NCBI GenBank assembly: GCA_019163375.1
Contig: JAFLKK010000019.1
Coordinates: 275,586-339,585 of the forward strand
DNA from: Paludibacter sp.
Lineage (GTDB): Bacteria > Bacteroidota > Bacteroidia > Bacteroidales > Paludibacteraceae
Length of the DNA: 64,000 nt
Direction of reading: 5' to 3'
Shown here: piece after piece, positions 45,601-53,668 of the stretch
Numbering within the stretch: the stretch's first letter is position 1
Layout of the letters: the number at the start of each line of letters is the position of its first letter
Notes under the pieces: generated by a model
Database searches by the model: none
What the model saw: only the letters and a program-made list of their open reading frames with translations
Told to the model about the DNA's origin: nothing
Translations under genes and position numbers: made by a program

Positions 45601-45780
45601 GCTACAGGTGCCGGTGCGGTGGGTAACAAATCAATTGGTATCAGTGCTATTGGAGGTATGTTATTCGGTACTGTATTCGGAATATTAGTTATTCCGTCGC
45701 TCTTTATCATTTTCCAGAATTTGCACGAGCATTTCAGTAAAACGAAAATTGTAACCATAGACGAACATCACGAGAAATAA
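42628..45780 (+). CDS. RND multidrug efflux permease (HAE1/AcrB family)
   Basis: Inner-membrane proton-driven pump (1050 aa from the ATG at 42628). It opens with MLKTFIERPVLSTVISILFV and has 12 membrane helices, two large periplasmic loops, and the proton-relay helix AIGIVVDDAIVVVEAVHAK with its Asp pair (near residue 405). The other half has LIGLLAKNAILIVEYAL near 940. A longer frame from 42565 begins inside a small hairpin and adds 21 residues not seen in the family. Substrate is unknown; the HAE1 family exports amphiphilic drugs and bile-salt-like compounds. Confidence 0.93.
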   Translation: MLKTFIERPVLSTVISILFVVLGIIGIFTLPIEQYPNIAPPTVRVSTNYSGASADAVLKSVIVPLEEQINGVEGMTYITSSAANGGSASINVYFKQGINPDMAAVNVQNRVSQASALLPSEVTRNGVTVQKQQSSTVLMIMLKSTNSNYDDKFLQNYTNINILPQVKRVMGVGDATVYGAKDYTMRVWLKPDVMKSYNITPSEVTAALQDQNIEAAPGELGANSNQSFQYALKYSGRLKNAEEFENIIIRSKNAQVLRLKDVATVELGAASYSISTTNNNAEAVIMAINQTAGSNAQDIIKEVKSVMEKESRKFPKGISYEYQMDASEFLNASIEKVLHTLLEAFILVFIVVFLFLQNFRSTLIPAIAVPVAIVGTFFFLLLFGFSINLLTLFALVLAIGIVVDDAIVVVEAVHAKMDAGMTDAKEASIAAMTEIAPAIISITLVMAAVFVPVSFIGGTSGVFFKQFGLTLAIAILISAVNALTLSPALCALFLKTEHNPDVHDKSFIRRFYYYFNVGFLAVTAKYKKTLEFLGKKTHRWITVSIIVAFTAILVVLMGMVPSGFVPNEDSGNVMGMISLAPGSSLERTAQVSREVTEIAQSIPHAHNTINLTGLSFLAGSGSSYASMIMKMDPWDERDILTSDVAAMLKQRTDTIKDATFMFFGTPTLQGFGMSSGVELKMQDKTGGDINKFYGVTTDFLDKLRKRPEVMMVMNSFDPRFPQKQIQANIAKIKDAGLTLNEVMGTLQTFVGSMYVSNFNSYGKQYRVVVQAAPQYRAKLDDLSGLMVKTSNGVMAPISEFITVTDVTGPQALTRFNLFSSMDVTVIPNYMKGYTSGDVLKALKEIKLPEGYGYDFGGMTREEANSSNQTILIFGLCIIFVYLLLAALYESYILPFAVLLSLPIGLAGVFVFVFVSLMSGSGIVNNIYVQISLIMLIGLLAKNAILIVEYALQRRHQGMSIVKSAVEGATARLRPILMTSLAFIFGLLPLALATGAGAVGNKSIGISAIGGMLFGTVFGILVIPSLFIIFQNLHEHFSKTKIVTIDEHHEK

Positions 45781-45802
45781 AGATAATCACAAAAATATTG
45801 AT

Positions 45803-47221
45803 ATGTATATACAACATAAAAAAATAAGCATACGAGTTTTGATGGTGATGATAATTGCCGTTGGGTTCGTGTCGTGTCGGAACTATAAGGAACTTACCAA
45901 AGTACCTCAACCCGATACAAAAAATCTGGTGCGTGATGCTGTTGAGAATAGCACCGACACCACTTCTCTGGCCAATATTCCTTGGAAGACATATTTCCCT
46001 GACGCAAAGCTTCAGACACTCATTGCCGAAGGACTTGAGCGTGGCTACAACATGCAGGTGGCCATGACCCGTATTCAGCAAGCCGAAGCAGGCTTGTATA
46101 TGTCTAAATCGGCTCTTTTGCCCTCGGTAGCTGCTGCGGCCAGAGTTGATTATACACGCATGAGTTCGGGTAACAGGGGCACAGATGTATTCGGATATAC
46201 TTCTAACATAAATACCTTGGGAGTTACTGCCAGTTGGGAAGCCGATTTATGGGGAAAGCTAAATAGCCAAACCAAGTCGAAATATGCTGCTTACCTGAAT
46301 ACGCTTGAATACAGAAAGCTGATTCAAACAACGCTCATTTCATCTATTGCCAAGAGTTATTATAGCTTAATGGCTCTGGACGAACAGTTGCGTACTACCA
46401 AAGAAACCATAGTTTTGTTGCAAAAAAGTACTGAAACATTACAGGCTTTGAAAGATGCAGGTCAGATTACTGCTGCTGGTGTTGAACAAAGCAAAGCGTT
46501 ACTTTACAGCACTCAACTCTCGGTTTTTGATTTGGAAAGCAGAATGCGTCAACAGGAGAATGCCATTTGTGTACTTATCGGTCGTACACCCGGTGCTATT
46601 GATCGTGCTTCTATCAACGATCAGATCATACCGTCCACAATGAATGGTAATGTGTCGATACGCACGCTGGCCAATCGTCCGGATGTGAAACAGGCCGAAC
46701 TTTCGTTGCAATCGGCCTACGCACTTACCGATGCTGCGAAAGCGGCTTTTTATCCGTCGTTTAGCATCAACACGCTTTCGCTGGGATTTGCTGCCGGTGG
46801 AGTTTCCAATTTCTTTTCGCCGTCTAATTTAGCTGCTGAAATAATTGCCGGAATTACTCAACCGATCTTTTCGAGAGGACAGCTGAAAGGGAATCTGAAA
46901 ATAACCAAAGCTCAACAAGATGAAGCATTGCTAACATTTTCAAATACCCTATTGGTAGCAGGACAAGAAGTGTCGGATATTTTGTATAGTTACAAATCCT
47001 TGGTCAATAAAAACGAGTGGAGAGATAAACAAGTGGAGTCGTTAATGAAATCGGTGGACTACACGCAGGAATTACTCAAAGCCGGCGAAGCCAACTATAC
47101 CGAAGTACTCTCAGCACAACAAAACCTGCTTTCGGCTCAGCTTAGCAAGGTAAATGACAAGCTCGATCAGCTAACTCAGAGTGTGAGTCTTTACAAAGCA
47201 CTTGGAGGCGGCGTTCAATAA
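45803..47221 (+). CDS. RND efflux outer-membrane lipoprotein (OprM/NodT family)
   Basis: Outer-membrane channel (472 aa) of the OprM/NodT type. The signal ends in GFVSCRNY, a lipobox. Recognisable blocks are SWEADLWGKLNSQTKSKYAAY (near residue 148, split), LANRPDVKQAELSLQSA (near 290) and the near-C-terminal LLKAGEANYTEVLSAQQNLL. It completes the pump with AcrA- and AcrB-like proteins, 22 bases upstream. A strong hairpin follows the stop. Confidence 0.9.
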   Translation: MYIQHKKISIRVLMVMIIAVGFVSCRNYKELTKVPQPDTKNLVRDAVENSTDTTSLANIPWKTYFPDAKLQTLIAEGLERGYNMQVAMTRIQQAEAGLYMSKSALLPSVAAAARVDYTRMSSGNRGTDVFGYTSNINTLGVTASWEADLWGKLNSQTKSKYAAYLNTLEYRKLIQTTLISSIAKSYYSLMALDEQLRTTKETIVLLQKSTETLQALKDAGQITAAGVEQSKALLYSTQLSVFDLESRMRQQENAICVLIGRTPGAIDRASINDQIIPSTMNGNVSIRTLANRPDVKQAELSLQSAYALTDAAKAAFYPSFSINTLSLGFAAGGVSNFFSPSNLAAEIIAGITQPIFSRGQLKGNLKITKAQQDEALLTFSNTLLVAGQEVSDILYSYKSLVNKNEWRDKQVESLMKSVDYTQELLKAGEANYTEVLSAQQNLLSAQLSKVNDKLDQLTQSVSLYKALGGGVQ

Positions 47222-47250
47222 GAAATTATCCTTTTATTAGTTTATATGTG

Positions 47251-47289
47251 AATCAGCCCAACTTAATGTTGAATTAAGTTGGGCTGATT
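47251..47289. terminator. Bidirectional terminator after the RND operon
   Basis: Perfect 17-bp stem (47251-47267 and 47273-47289) with a 5-base loop, followed by ttatttta. It lies between the converging RND channel and GNAT-nitrilase genes. Confidence 0.8.
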
Positions 47290-47309
47290 TTATTTTACCT
47301 TACCAGGAT

Positions 47310-48875
47310 TTATTCCGTTGCGTCGGAAGAGGGTAGGGGTTTGTTTAGTAATTTACGTCTTTTTATGTCGTACAAATCCAGTCTTCTATCCTTGAGATTT
47401 TTTACCGTCCCAAAATTATGCAGTTCCCGTATTAAATCTAAATCCACATCTGCTATTAAAATCATTTCGGTGTTTGGCGTTGCTTCCGATTTGACACCGG
47501 TGGTAGGAAATGCAAAATCGCTCGGCGTAAATACCATCGATTGCGCATACTGAATATCCATATTATGAACCTTGGGTAGATTACCCACACTTCCGGCAAT
47601 GGCCACGTAACACTCATTTTCGATAGCTCTGGCTTGCGCGCAATATCGAACGCGCGAATAACCGTTTTGGGTATCGGTGAGAAATGGTACGAATAAAATA
47701 TCCATCCCCTCGTCGGCCAACAGGCGGCTTAGTTCCGGAAATTCTACATCATAACAAATTAAAATACCTATTTTCCCGCAGTCGGTATCGAAAGTTTGTA
47801 AGGTGTTTCCACCCTTCATCCCCCAACTTTTTAGCTCATCGGGTGTAATATGGAGTTTTTCATAGCGCTCCACTGTACCATTGCGTTTGCATAAATACCC
47901 CACATTATAAAGCGTATCGCCCACAATTTCAGGCATGCTTCCGGTAATGATATTGATGTTGTAGGAAATGGATAGCTTCGAAAATTCCTCCACAATAAGT
48001 TTGGTATAGTCTGCCAGTTTACGGATGGCTTCCGCCTCACCAAGTTTGTTGAACTCAGCCATCAAAGGAGCATTAAAGAATTCGGGAAATAAGGCAAAGT
48101 CGCTGTGATATGCGCTCAGCGTATCCACAAAATATTCTGCTTGTTGCATCAACTCGGTGATGTCTTTGTACGGGCGCATCTGCCATTGAACCAACCCCAA
48201 ACGAACAATTTTCTTTATCTCGAGAGCCCTTTTCGATGGTTTTTCGTAATAGATATTATCCCATTTCAGTAAAACGGCATAGTCGCTCGACGCTTTATCG
48301 CCTTCCAGGTATCCTTTCAGCACCCTCACCGGATAAAAATCGTTCGATAACTGAAAGTTCAGCACCGGGTCAGATATCTCTCTCGATTTTACTTTTTCGA
48401 TATATTGTTTGGCGCTCAATTCCGATTCGTATTTGTGATAATTCGGAATGCGTCCGCCAAATTCAATTCCTTTTAAATTTAGCTTTTCGCAAAGCTCTTT
48501 CCGGTAATCGTACAATCGGCGCCCCAGCCGGAGGCCTCTGAATTCAGGTTTTATAAACACATCGATGCCGTACAAAGTATCACCAATTTTACTGTGCGTG
48601 TTGAACGTGTAGTTACCGGTTATTCTTTTATAGGTGTGTAGTTCTTCAAACTGCTCATGGTCAATAATAATCGATAGCGCACATCCGGCAATATGACCAT
48701 CCGCTTTAATGGCTATTTGACCCTCGGGAAATTTGGTAAGTAAGGTTTTTATCTGGTGCTCTTCCCAATATGGGTTGGGGATGGCGTGATAAGCTATAAT
48801 CATAGCTTGCTTTAGCTCCTGATAATCATCAATAGTCAAGAAGTCAAGCTCTATTTTTTCAATTTTATGTGCCAT
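47310..48875 (-). CDS. GNAT acetyltransferase fused to a carbon-nitrogen hydrolase
   Basis: A 521-aa fusion. The N-terminal about 215 residues are a GNAT fold (VFIKPEFRGLRLGRRLYDYR near 108 is the acetyl-CoA loop). From about residue 225 a nitrilase-superfamily domain carries the Glu (FALFPEFF, near 268), Lys (YEKLHITPDE, near 340) and Cys (ILICYDVEFPEL, Cys near 374) triad, all intact. Such fusions are widespread, but the substrate is unknown to me: amide hydrolysis plus acyl transfer on an amine is the simplest reading. Stand-alone gene. Confidence 0.87.
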   Translation of the reverse strand: MAHKIEKIELDFLTIDDYQELKQAMIIAYHAIPNPYWEEHQIKTLLTKFPEGQIAIKADGHIAGCALSIIIDHEQFEELHTYKRITGNYTFNTHSKIGDTLYGIDVFIKPEFRGLRLGRRLYDYRKELCEKLNLKGIEFGGRIPNYHKYESELSAKQYIEKVKSREISDPVLNFQLSNDFYPVRVLKGYLEGDKASSDYAVLLKWDNIYYEKPSKRALEIKKIVRLGLVQWQMRPYKDITELMQQAEYFVDTLSAYHSDFALFPEFFNAPLMAEFNKLGEAEAIRKLADYTKLIVEEFSKLSISYNINIITGSMPEIVGDTLYNVGYLCKRNGTVERYEKLHITPDELKSWGMKGGNTLQTFDTDCGKIGILICYDVEFPELSRLLADEGMDILFVPFLTDTQNGYSRVRYCAQARAIENECYVAIAGSVGNLPKVHNMDIQYAQSMVFTPSDFAFPTTGVKSEATPNTEMILIADVDLDLIRELHNFGTVKNLKDRRLDLYDIKRRKLLNKPLPSSDATE

Positions 48876-48931
48876 AATATCTATTTGTTGATGAGTTTTT
48901 TATGAAAATCCAGTTCGTTTTTCGTGTGATA

Positions 48932-48939
48932 CAAAGTTA
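48932..48939 (-). promoter_or_regulatory. Candidate -7 element of the GNAT-nitrilase gene
   Basis: Reads TAACTTTG on the minus strand, 56 bases upstream of the start codon. No -33 box found. Confidence 0.35.
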
Positions 48940-49170
48940 CAACATTCTCAGTGGGGAATACGTTTATTAAAGAATCAATTATTAAATTATTCTTTTAATT
49001 AAATGGCATCGCCTTTAAACGGGCGCTGCCTTTTGTTTTCGACACGTGCATCAATCAGAGTTCTACAAGCTAATATCACCGATTATCCCAATCAACAAGG
49101 TGTATACAGGAATGTAAGTCCTTTTTATTTGTGTGTTTTTTTATGTCAGAAATACGAATAATGAAAGAAA

Positions 49171-49201
49171 TTGTGAAATCCAGATAAATTGCGTATCTTT
49201 G
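49171..49201 (+). promoter_or_regulatory. Promoter of the RNA-binding protein gene
   Basis: TTG (49171-49173), 20 bases, TATCTTTG (49194-49201). Transcription should start near 49208, leaving a leader of about 110 nt before the ATG at 49319. Confidence 0.65.
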
Positions 49202-49318
49202 TACCCGAAAGAAAATGTATTTTTTCGTTTGTTTATTTCCGACTCCTATCTTTTGATTAGAATTTGTCATACCTTCGTTTCTCTACTTCTCTTTTATTAC
49301 AATTAATTTTTTATATTT

Positions 49319-49564
49319 ATGAACATTTACGTAGGTAACTTAAGTTACAATGTTAGAGAAAACGACCTTCAAGAAGCAATTGCAGAATACGGTCAGGTAG
49401 ATTCATGTAAACTTATCATCGATCGCGAGACTCGCAGATCTAAAGGGTTTGCATTTGTAGAAATGTCAGATGACGAAGCTGCTAAGAAAGTCATTTCTGA
49501 ACTAAACGGAGCTGAATTTGATGGTCGCCCAATGGTTGTCAAAGAAGCACTTCCAAAAAACTAA
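49319..49564 (+). CDS. RRM-type RNA-binding protein
   Basis: A single RNA-recognition motif (81 aa) with RNP2 IYVGNL (residues 3-8) and RNP1 RRSKGFAFVEM (about 38-48), followed by a short tail. Bacteroidota carry several such proteins, thought to act as global post-transcriptional regulators or RNA chaperones. The long leader and the strong terminator suggest a compact, well-expressed mRNA that may control itself. Binding targets unknown. Confidence 0.9.
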   Translation: MNIYVGNLSYNVRENDLQEAIAEYGQVDSCKLIIDRETRRSKGFAFVEMSDDEAAKKVISELNGAEFDGRPMVVKEALPKN

Positions 49565-49591
49565 AATCAGTTTTTCTGAAAACACAATAAG

Positions 49592-49627
49592 AACTTCTGT
49601 TATCGAAAGATAGCAGAAGTTTTTTTT
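49592..49627 (+). terminator. Terminator of the RNA-binding protein gene
   Basis: 13-bp stem with one wobble (49592-49604 and 49609-49621), GAAA tetraloop, then a T run. It begins 28 bases after the stop. Confidence 0.85.
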
Positions 49628-49652
49628 ATGTCCTAACTTGTGATACAAAATA

Positions 49653-49690
49653 AAACCGCCCAACTTGAATTTTATCAAGTTGGGCGGTTT
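49653..49690. terminator. Terminator of the carotenoid operon
   Basis: Perfect 16-bp stem (49653-49668 and 49675-49690) with a 6-base loop, about 70 bases past the crtI stop. On the minus strand it is followed by TATTTTG, so it can end the long carotenoid transcript. Confidence 0.8.
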
Positions 49691-49758
49691 CTTATTATCC
49701 GGTAGGCTTGTGTTTCAGATCTTTCGAGATAAATGAAAAATTAAAATCGAAGGATTTA

Positions 49759-51234
49759 TCACTTGAAAAATGTCTCAATTCTTTCAAATGCCAGTTTAGA
49801 ACTTATAATTGCCATTGGAAGTCCGGCACCTGGTATAGTTGAAGCTCCAACATAAAATGCGTTTTTAAACTTTTCATCAAAATTTGAAGGTCTGAATGCT
49901 CCAATTTGGTTCATACTGTGCGACAAACCTAAACCACTTCCCCTGTGTAAATTGAACTGACTTTCCCATTCTTTGGGTGTGTAAATTGTTTTTGATATTA
50001 TTTCGGGGGCTATGTTTTTATCTATCCTTTTCGAAAAATCGGCAATAATACTATCCACAATTGCATCTCTATCATCCCAATTGAGTTTGTTGAGCAAGTT
50101 GGGAACCGGGCATACAAAAAACAAGCTTTCGCAACCTTCAGGTGCACACTCTAAGTTATATTTGGACAATACGTTGACATAATAATATGGCTTCTGTAGC
50201 GTATCCGGATTTTGCATTATATTGTTGGCATATTCTTCGAAATTTGCACCTAAATAATAGTTGTGATGGTTCACTTTTGGGAGTTTACATTTTAAACCAA
50301 TATAAAATGTGAGGTAACCCATCGTCCAGTTCATTTTATCGAGCTTCTCTAACGAATATTTTTCACGTTTAAATACCCTGCTTCTGAATACAGCAGCATC
50401 TCCATTTATCAATACTGCGTCAGCGCTCCATTTATTTCCATTGCTATCTAATAAGTATTCCAGTTTTTTGCCTTTCCCAACATAATCAACGATTTCGGTA
50501 TTGTATGTGATTTTTACATTTTCTTTTTTTAATTCCTCAACAATTCCTTCAACAATTTTATACATTCCACCTTCCACATTGTAATAACCATCGTGCTTAA
50601 ATTCGGTGTATGAAAGCAGGGTATAAATTGCCATGGTATCGAAAGGGGTTCGTCCCAAGAAAAATGCTACCAGCGATACAATTTGTTGTGCTTCTTTCGA
50701 AGTGAAATTTCGCTTCACCTCTTGCCAGAAACTACGGAACAACACCGGTATATGCGTTGGGTTTACGCGCATTAAAGTGATGATGTACGCAAAAATAGAA
50801 TCGAAATTGTTTTTGATAACTAAATCAACCGTATCGTTAAATAAAGCACCTGATTTAGCAAGATACTTCGTCATTTTTTCTTCAAAATCAGGTTCTATGT
50901 CTTTGAATTGTTCTGACAGTTTTTTTATGTCCTTATACAGATAGAAAGTTTTGGGATTGTCGCTAAAGTTTACAGTATACAAAGGGTCTAGCTCTACATA
51001 TTTAAACGGAAGCTGAATGTTACAATCCTTAGCAAACTCCTTAAATTCAAATGACATACTAAAGAAACTGGGGCCTGTGTCAAACGTAAACCCATCTTTC
51101 TTAATTTGATTTAAACGACCACCTGCTTGACTGTTTTTTTCAATAATCTCCACTTTGAAGCCTTTTTTTGCCAATCGTAAAGCTGTTGCTAAACCACCCA
51201 GACCGGCACCCACTATCAATACATTCTTATTCAT
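49759..51234 (-). CDS. crtI: Phytoene desaturase
   Basis: CrtI-type FAD desaturase (491 aa from the ATG at 51234), which converts phytoene to lycopene. The FAD-binding start is VLIVGAGLGGLATALRLAKKGFKVEIIEKN (residues 4-33, in two blocks), and the C-terminal bacterial-type desaturase signature is seen as NAFYVGASTIPGAGLPMAI (near 460). Last gene of the carotenoid operon. The longer start would overlap the previous gene; the chosen ATG leaves 5 bases. There is only one CrtI homologue, so a separate CrtD 3',4'-desaturase is not present here. Confidence 0.92.
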   Translation of the reverse strand: MNKNVLIVGAGLGGLATALRLAKKGFKVEIIEKNSQAGGRLNQIKKDGFTFDTGPSFFSMSFEFKEFAKDCNIQLPFKYVELDPLYTVNFSDNPKTFYLYKDIKKLSEQFKDIEPDFEEKMTKYLAKSGALFNDTVDLVIKNNFDSIFAYIITLMRVNPTHIPVLFRSFWQEVKRNFTSKEAQQIVSLVAFFLGRTPFDTMAIYTLLSYTEFKHDGYYNVEGGMYKIVEGIVEELKKENVKITYNTEIVDYVGKGKKLEYLLDSNGNKWSADAVLINGDAAVFRSRVFKREKYSLEKLDKMNWTMGYLTFYIGLKCKLPKVNHHNYYLGANFEEYANNIMQNPDTLQKPYYYVNVLSKYNLECAPEGCESLFFVCPVPNLLNKLNWDDRDAIVDSIIADFSKRIDKNIAPEIISKTIYTPKEWESQFNLHRGSGLGLSHSMNQIGAFRPSNFDEKFKNAFYVGASTIPGAGLPMAIISSKLAFERIETFFK

Positions 51235-51239
51235 AGATT

Positions 51240-51974
51240 TTATTTTATCTTTTTTAGTAAATCGGGATATAACTCGTTTTTCACCCATAAAAAATCTGGT
51301 TCAATTTTTAGAATTTTTTCGTAGCATAATTTAGCTTGATTGAAATTTTTCAATTCCGTATAAGTTTTTGCTATCATAGATAACAAGCTCAAATAATTCC
51401 AATCTTGAATTATCTTTTGATGATTTATTTCCATCAAATTTTTAGCTTTAGTATAATAATCTAAAGCAATTTTTTTAGAACCGCCAAAAACAGCTGGCAT
51501 ATAAAATTGAGAATTGGCATATTGGATATACCCGTACGGATTGTTGGCATCTTGTTTCATTGCCATTTTGGCACACTCCACGCTCTTTGGTCCGATAAAT
51601 GGTGCTTTTAGTTTATTAAGTCCAATTTTATATCCATAAAAAGCTGATTTGTATGAATTAACGAACGAAGCATAACCATTCGTTTTTTCGAGCACTTGAA
51701 TGTTCTTTTCGCCTAATTCAATGTAACTTTCAGCGGTTTCACTCTTTTTATTACCAATACACCAAGCTATGTAACCATATTGATAATTGAGCAATTCTAA
51801 TCTAACATCATTGCTTTTCGATTTTTGTTGATCCATTTCGTCTATTGTCTTTTTCCACAGATTCATATCATTGCTAATATAAGCCTTGTATATTTCGGTT
51901 TTATTGGAAGCATATATACTCAAAAAACCAAACAAAAGTAAAATAGTCAATGTCAGATAGTTCTTCCTTTCCAT
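51240..51974 (-). CDS. Exported TPR-like protein in the carotenoid operon
   Basis: A 244-aa protein with an N-terminal signal peptide (MERKNYLTLTILLLFGFL) and helical repeats; the clearest TPR unit is near residues 193-230 (KTYTELKNFNQAKLCYEKIL). It is predicted to be periplasmic or outer-membrane associated. I recognise no enzyme motif. It overlaps the glycosyltransferase gene by 22 bases and is 5 bases from crtI, so it is made with the carotenoid enzymes. It could scaffold or transport the pigment; that is inference. Confidence 0.65.
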   Translation of the reverse strand: MERKNYLTLTILLLFGFLSIYASNKTEIYKAYISNDMNLWKKTIDEMDQQKSKSNDVRLELLNYQYGYIAWCIGNKKSETAESYIELGEKNIQVLEKTNGYASFVNSYKSAFYGYKIGLNKLKAPFIGPKSVECAKMAMKQDANNPYGYIQYANSQFYMPAVFGGSKKIALDYYTKAKNLMEINHQKIIQDWNYLSLLSMIAKTYTELKNFNQAKLCYEKILKIEPDFLWVKNELYPDLLKKIK

Positions 51975-53041
51975 TTCAATTGTTTGTTGAATTTGTAAAT
52001 TATTGCTTTATAAATAAGAAATCCGAGGATAACTTGTTGTGGTACGAGTAATATTAAGTTTAGAAAAATATTTTGCTTGCTGATAAATGAAACTACTACT
52101 CTGGTAGCTAAAACTATAATTAAAAATGTGTATAACAGGACTGTAGATAATTCGCTTAAAATAACTAAGAAGCCGAATGTAGTTACTACCCAAAATAAGA
52201 TGGCTGTAAAAAAAGAATTACCAAAAAAGGTTACCACATTTTTCGAAAAACCATTCACCGCTTCATTAAAACCATTGTACATGCGGCACTCAATTGTATC
52301 ATCGCCCAGCGTACAAACGACAGGAATATTTTTTTGTTTAAAATAACGGGCGATTTCAATGTCTTCAACCTTATTGTTCTTGAATCTTTCATGAGGCAAA
52401 GTTTCTAAATATTTCGCACTTTCGAATAACATAAACTGCCCATTAGCAGCAGCCATTGATGCGAATTTTGATTTTAAAACCAATACCAAAGGCAATAGCG
52501 TCAACAAAATATAGTTCATAATAGGTACTGTCAGATACTCACCCAGGCTTGCCATCTTTTGTTTTGGAAATATAGAAAGCAAGCCTGTTTCATGCTTTTC
52601 GGCCAGTGAAATTGAGTTTGAAATAATCCCATTTTTAATGCGAACATCAGCATCTAAAAACAATAGATATTCCCCCTTTGCTATGTTTGATAAACTGTGG
52701 CAGGCATAATTTTTGCCCAACCAACCTTCGGGCAAACCTTCGGAATTTAGCAATTGAATTCTTTTATCGGTTTTGGCAATTTGAGATATTATTTCTTTTG
52801 TTCTATCAGTCGAAAGATCATTAAAAACTAATATCTCAATGTTATAGTAATCCTGGGTTTGTAAGTCCGATAACAAATTGGCTATGTTGCTCTCTTCGTT
52901 ACGAGCAGGTATTAAAACTGAAACCAGCCCATTGAAATTACAAATGCCTGATTTTGGCAGTTGAATATACACCGAATTAATTATTGCAACTATCAGTTGA
53001 ATAAGTGAGAATGTGAATATAGTATAAGCCAGATAAATCAT
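51953..53041 (-). CDS. Carotenoid glycosyltransferase (CruC/CrtQ-like, family 2)
   Basis: Membrane-bound GT2 enzyme (362 aa) with an N-terminal helix, a GT-A domain (VSVLIPARNEESNIANLL near residue 40, VFNDLSTDRTKEI near 73, LFLDADVRIKNG with the DxD near 127) and three C-terminal helices. The VEDIEIARYFKQ motif (near 218) resembles the CrtQ-type carotenoid GTs. Next to a CruF and an acyltransferase gene, its likely role is to add a sugar to the 1'-hydroxyl of the carotenoid, as CruC does in Chlorobaculum. Sugar unknown. Confidence 0.75.
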   Translation of the reverse strand: MIYLAYTIFTFSLIQLIVAIINSVYIQLPKSGICNFNGLVSVLIPARNEESNIANLLSDLQTQDYYNIEILVFNDLSTDRTKEIISQIAKTDKRIQLLNSEGLPEGWLGKNYACHSLSNIAKGEYLLFLDADVRIKNGIISNSISLAEKHETGLLSIFPKQKMASLGEYLTVPIMNYILLTLLPLVLVLKSKFASMAAANGQFMLFESAKYLETLPHERFKNNKVEDIEIARYFKQKNIPVVCTLGDDTIECRMYNGFNEAVNGFSKNVVTFFGNSFFTAILFWVVTTFGFLVILSELSTVLLYTFLIIVLATRVVVSFISKQNIFLNLILLVPQQVILGFLIYKAIIYKFNKQLKWKGRTI

Positions 53042-53044
53042 TGA

Positions 53045-53668
53045 TTATTGATTGAAAGTCATTTGTTTACCCACCGAATCTGCGTAAAATTCAGTATAGT
53101 GTTGCTGAATAGATTTTAGGTCGAAAGCCCCTTCGGTATATTCCCTAATATGAAAATAGATACCCGGTTTTGGATTTGAGAAATAATCAATCAAATTCAC
53201 TAAAAATACCACTTGTACTGCGTTTTCCTTGTTTCTCAGAATGCGTTCCAATCCTCTTTCAAACTGTATGCTCTGATTATGCAGACTTTGTATTTCCCCC
53301 TGCGGGAAAATGAGCACCATATTTTCCTTATCTGTCAGTAAGCCAGAAGTATAATTCAAAGTTTCCACAATGCTTTTTGTACTCTTATTCACCGAAAAAC
53401 CACCCGTAAAGTTGAAGAACCAATACTTGCGAAGTTGTTCTTCAAGCATCATAAAATGGAACTTACGATGCAGCACATTCTGATTGATATACATTGCCCA
53501 AAAGCCATCCCACCAGCTTATGTGATTAGAAATAAGTAAAACAGGAAGGCTTCTGTCCTTAAATTCTCCTATTATTTTCACAGTGCTATTGTGCCTCCTA
53601 ATTAGAAAACCGGCATACCACTTGAAAAATGGATATACGATGAAATTATGTTTTGCTTTTAGTATCAT
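53045..53668 (-). CDS. Lysophospholipid-acyltransferase-family protein, CruD-like
   Basis: PlsC-type acyltransferase (207 aa). The HX4D motif reads NHISWWDGFW (near residue 47), followed by FPQGEIQSL (near 124) as the substrate-binding block. Its start overlaps the cruF stop by 4 bases (translational coupling), and the glycosyltransferase gene begins 3 bases downstream. By analogy with CruD of green sulfur bacteria it would esterify the carotenoid sugar with a fatty acid. Membrane associated. Confidence 0.75.
   Translation of the reverse strand: MILKAKHNFIVYPFFKWYAGFLIRRHNSTVKIIGEFKDRSLPVLLISNHISWWDGFWAMYINQNVLHRKFHFMMLEEQLRKYWFFNFTGGFSVNKSTKSIVETLNYTSGLLTDKENMVLIFPQGEIQSLHNQSIQFERGLERILRNKENAVQVVFLVNLIDYFSNPKPGIYFHIREYTEGAFDLKSIQQHYTEFYADSVGKQMTFNQ

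Larger units (their letters stand above)
48876..49318. other. Divergent intergenic region GNAT-nitrilase / RNA-binding protein
   Basis: This 443-base gap contains a -7-like box for the minus gene (48932-48939, TAACTTTG on minus), and the promoter of the RNA-binding protein gene (49171-49201) with its roughly 110-nt pyrimidine-rich leader. No coding potential is seen in 48960-49170. Confidence 0.5.
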
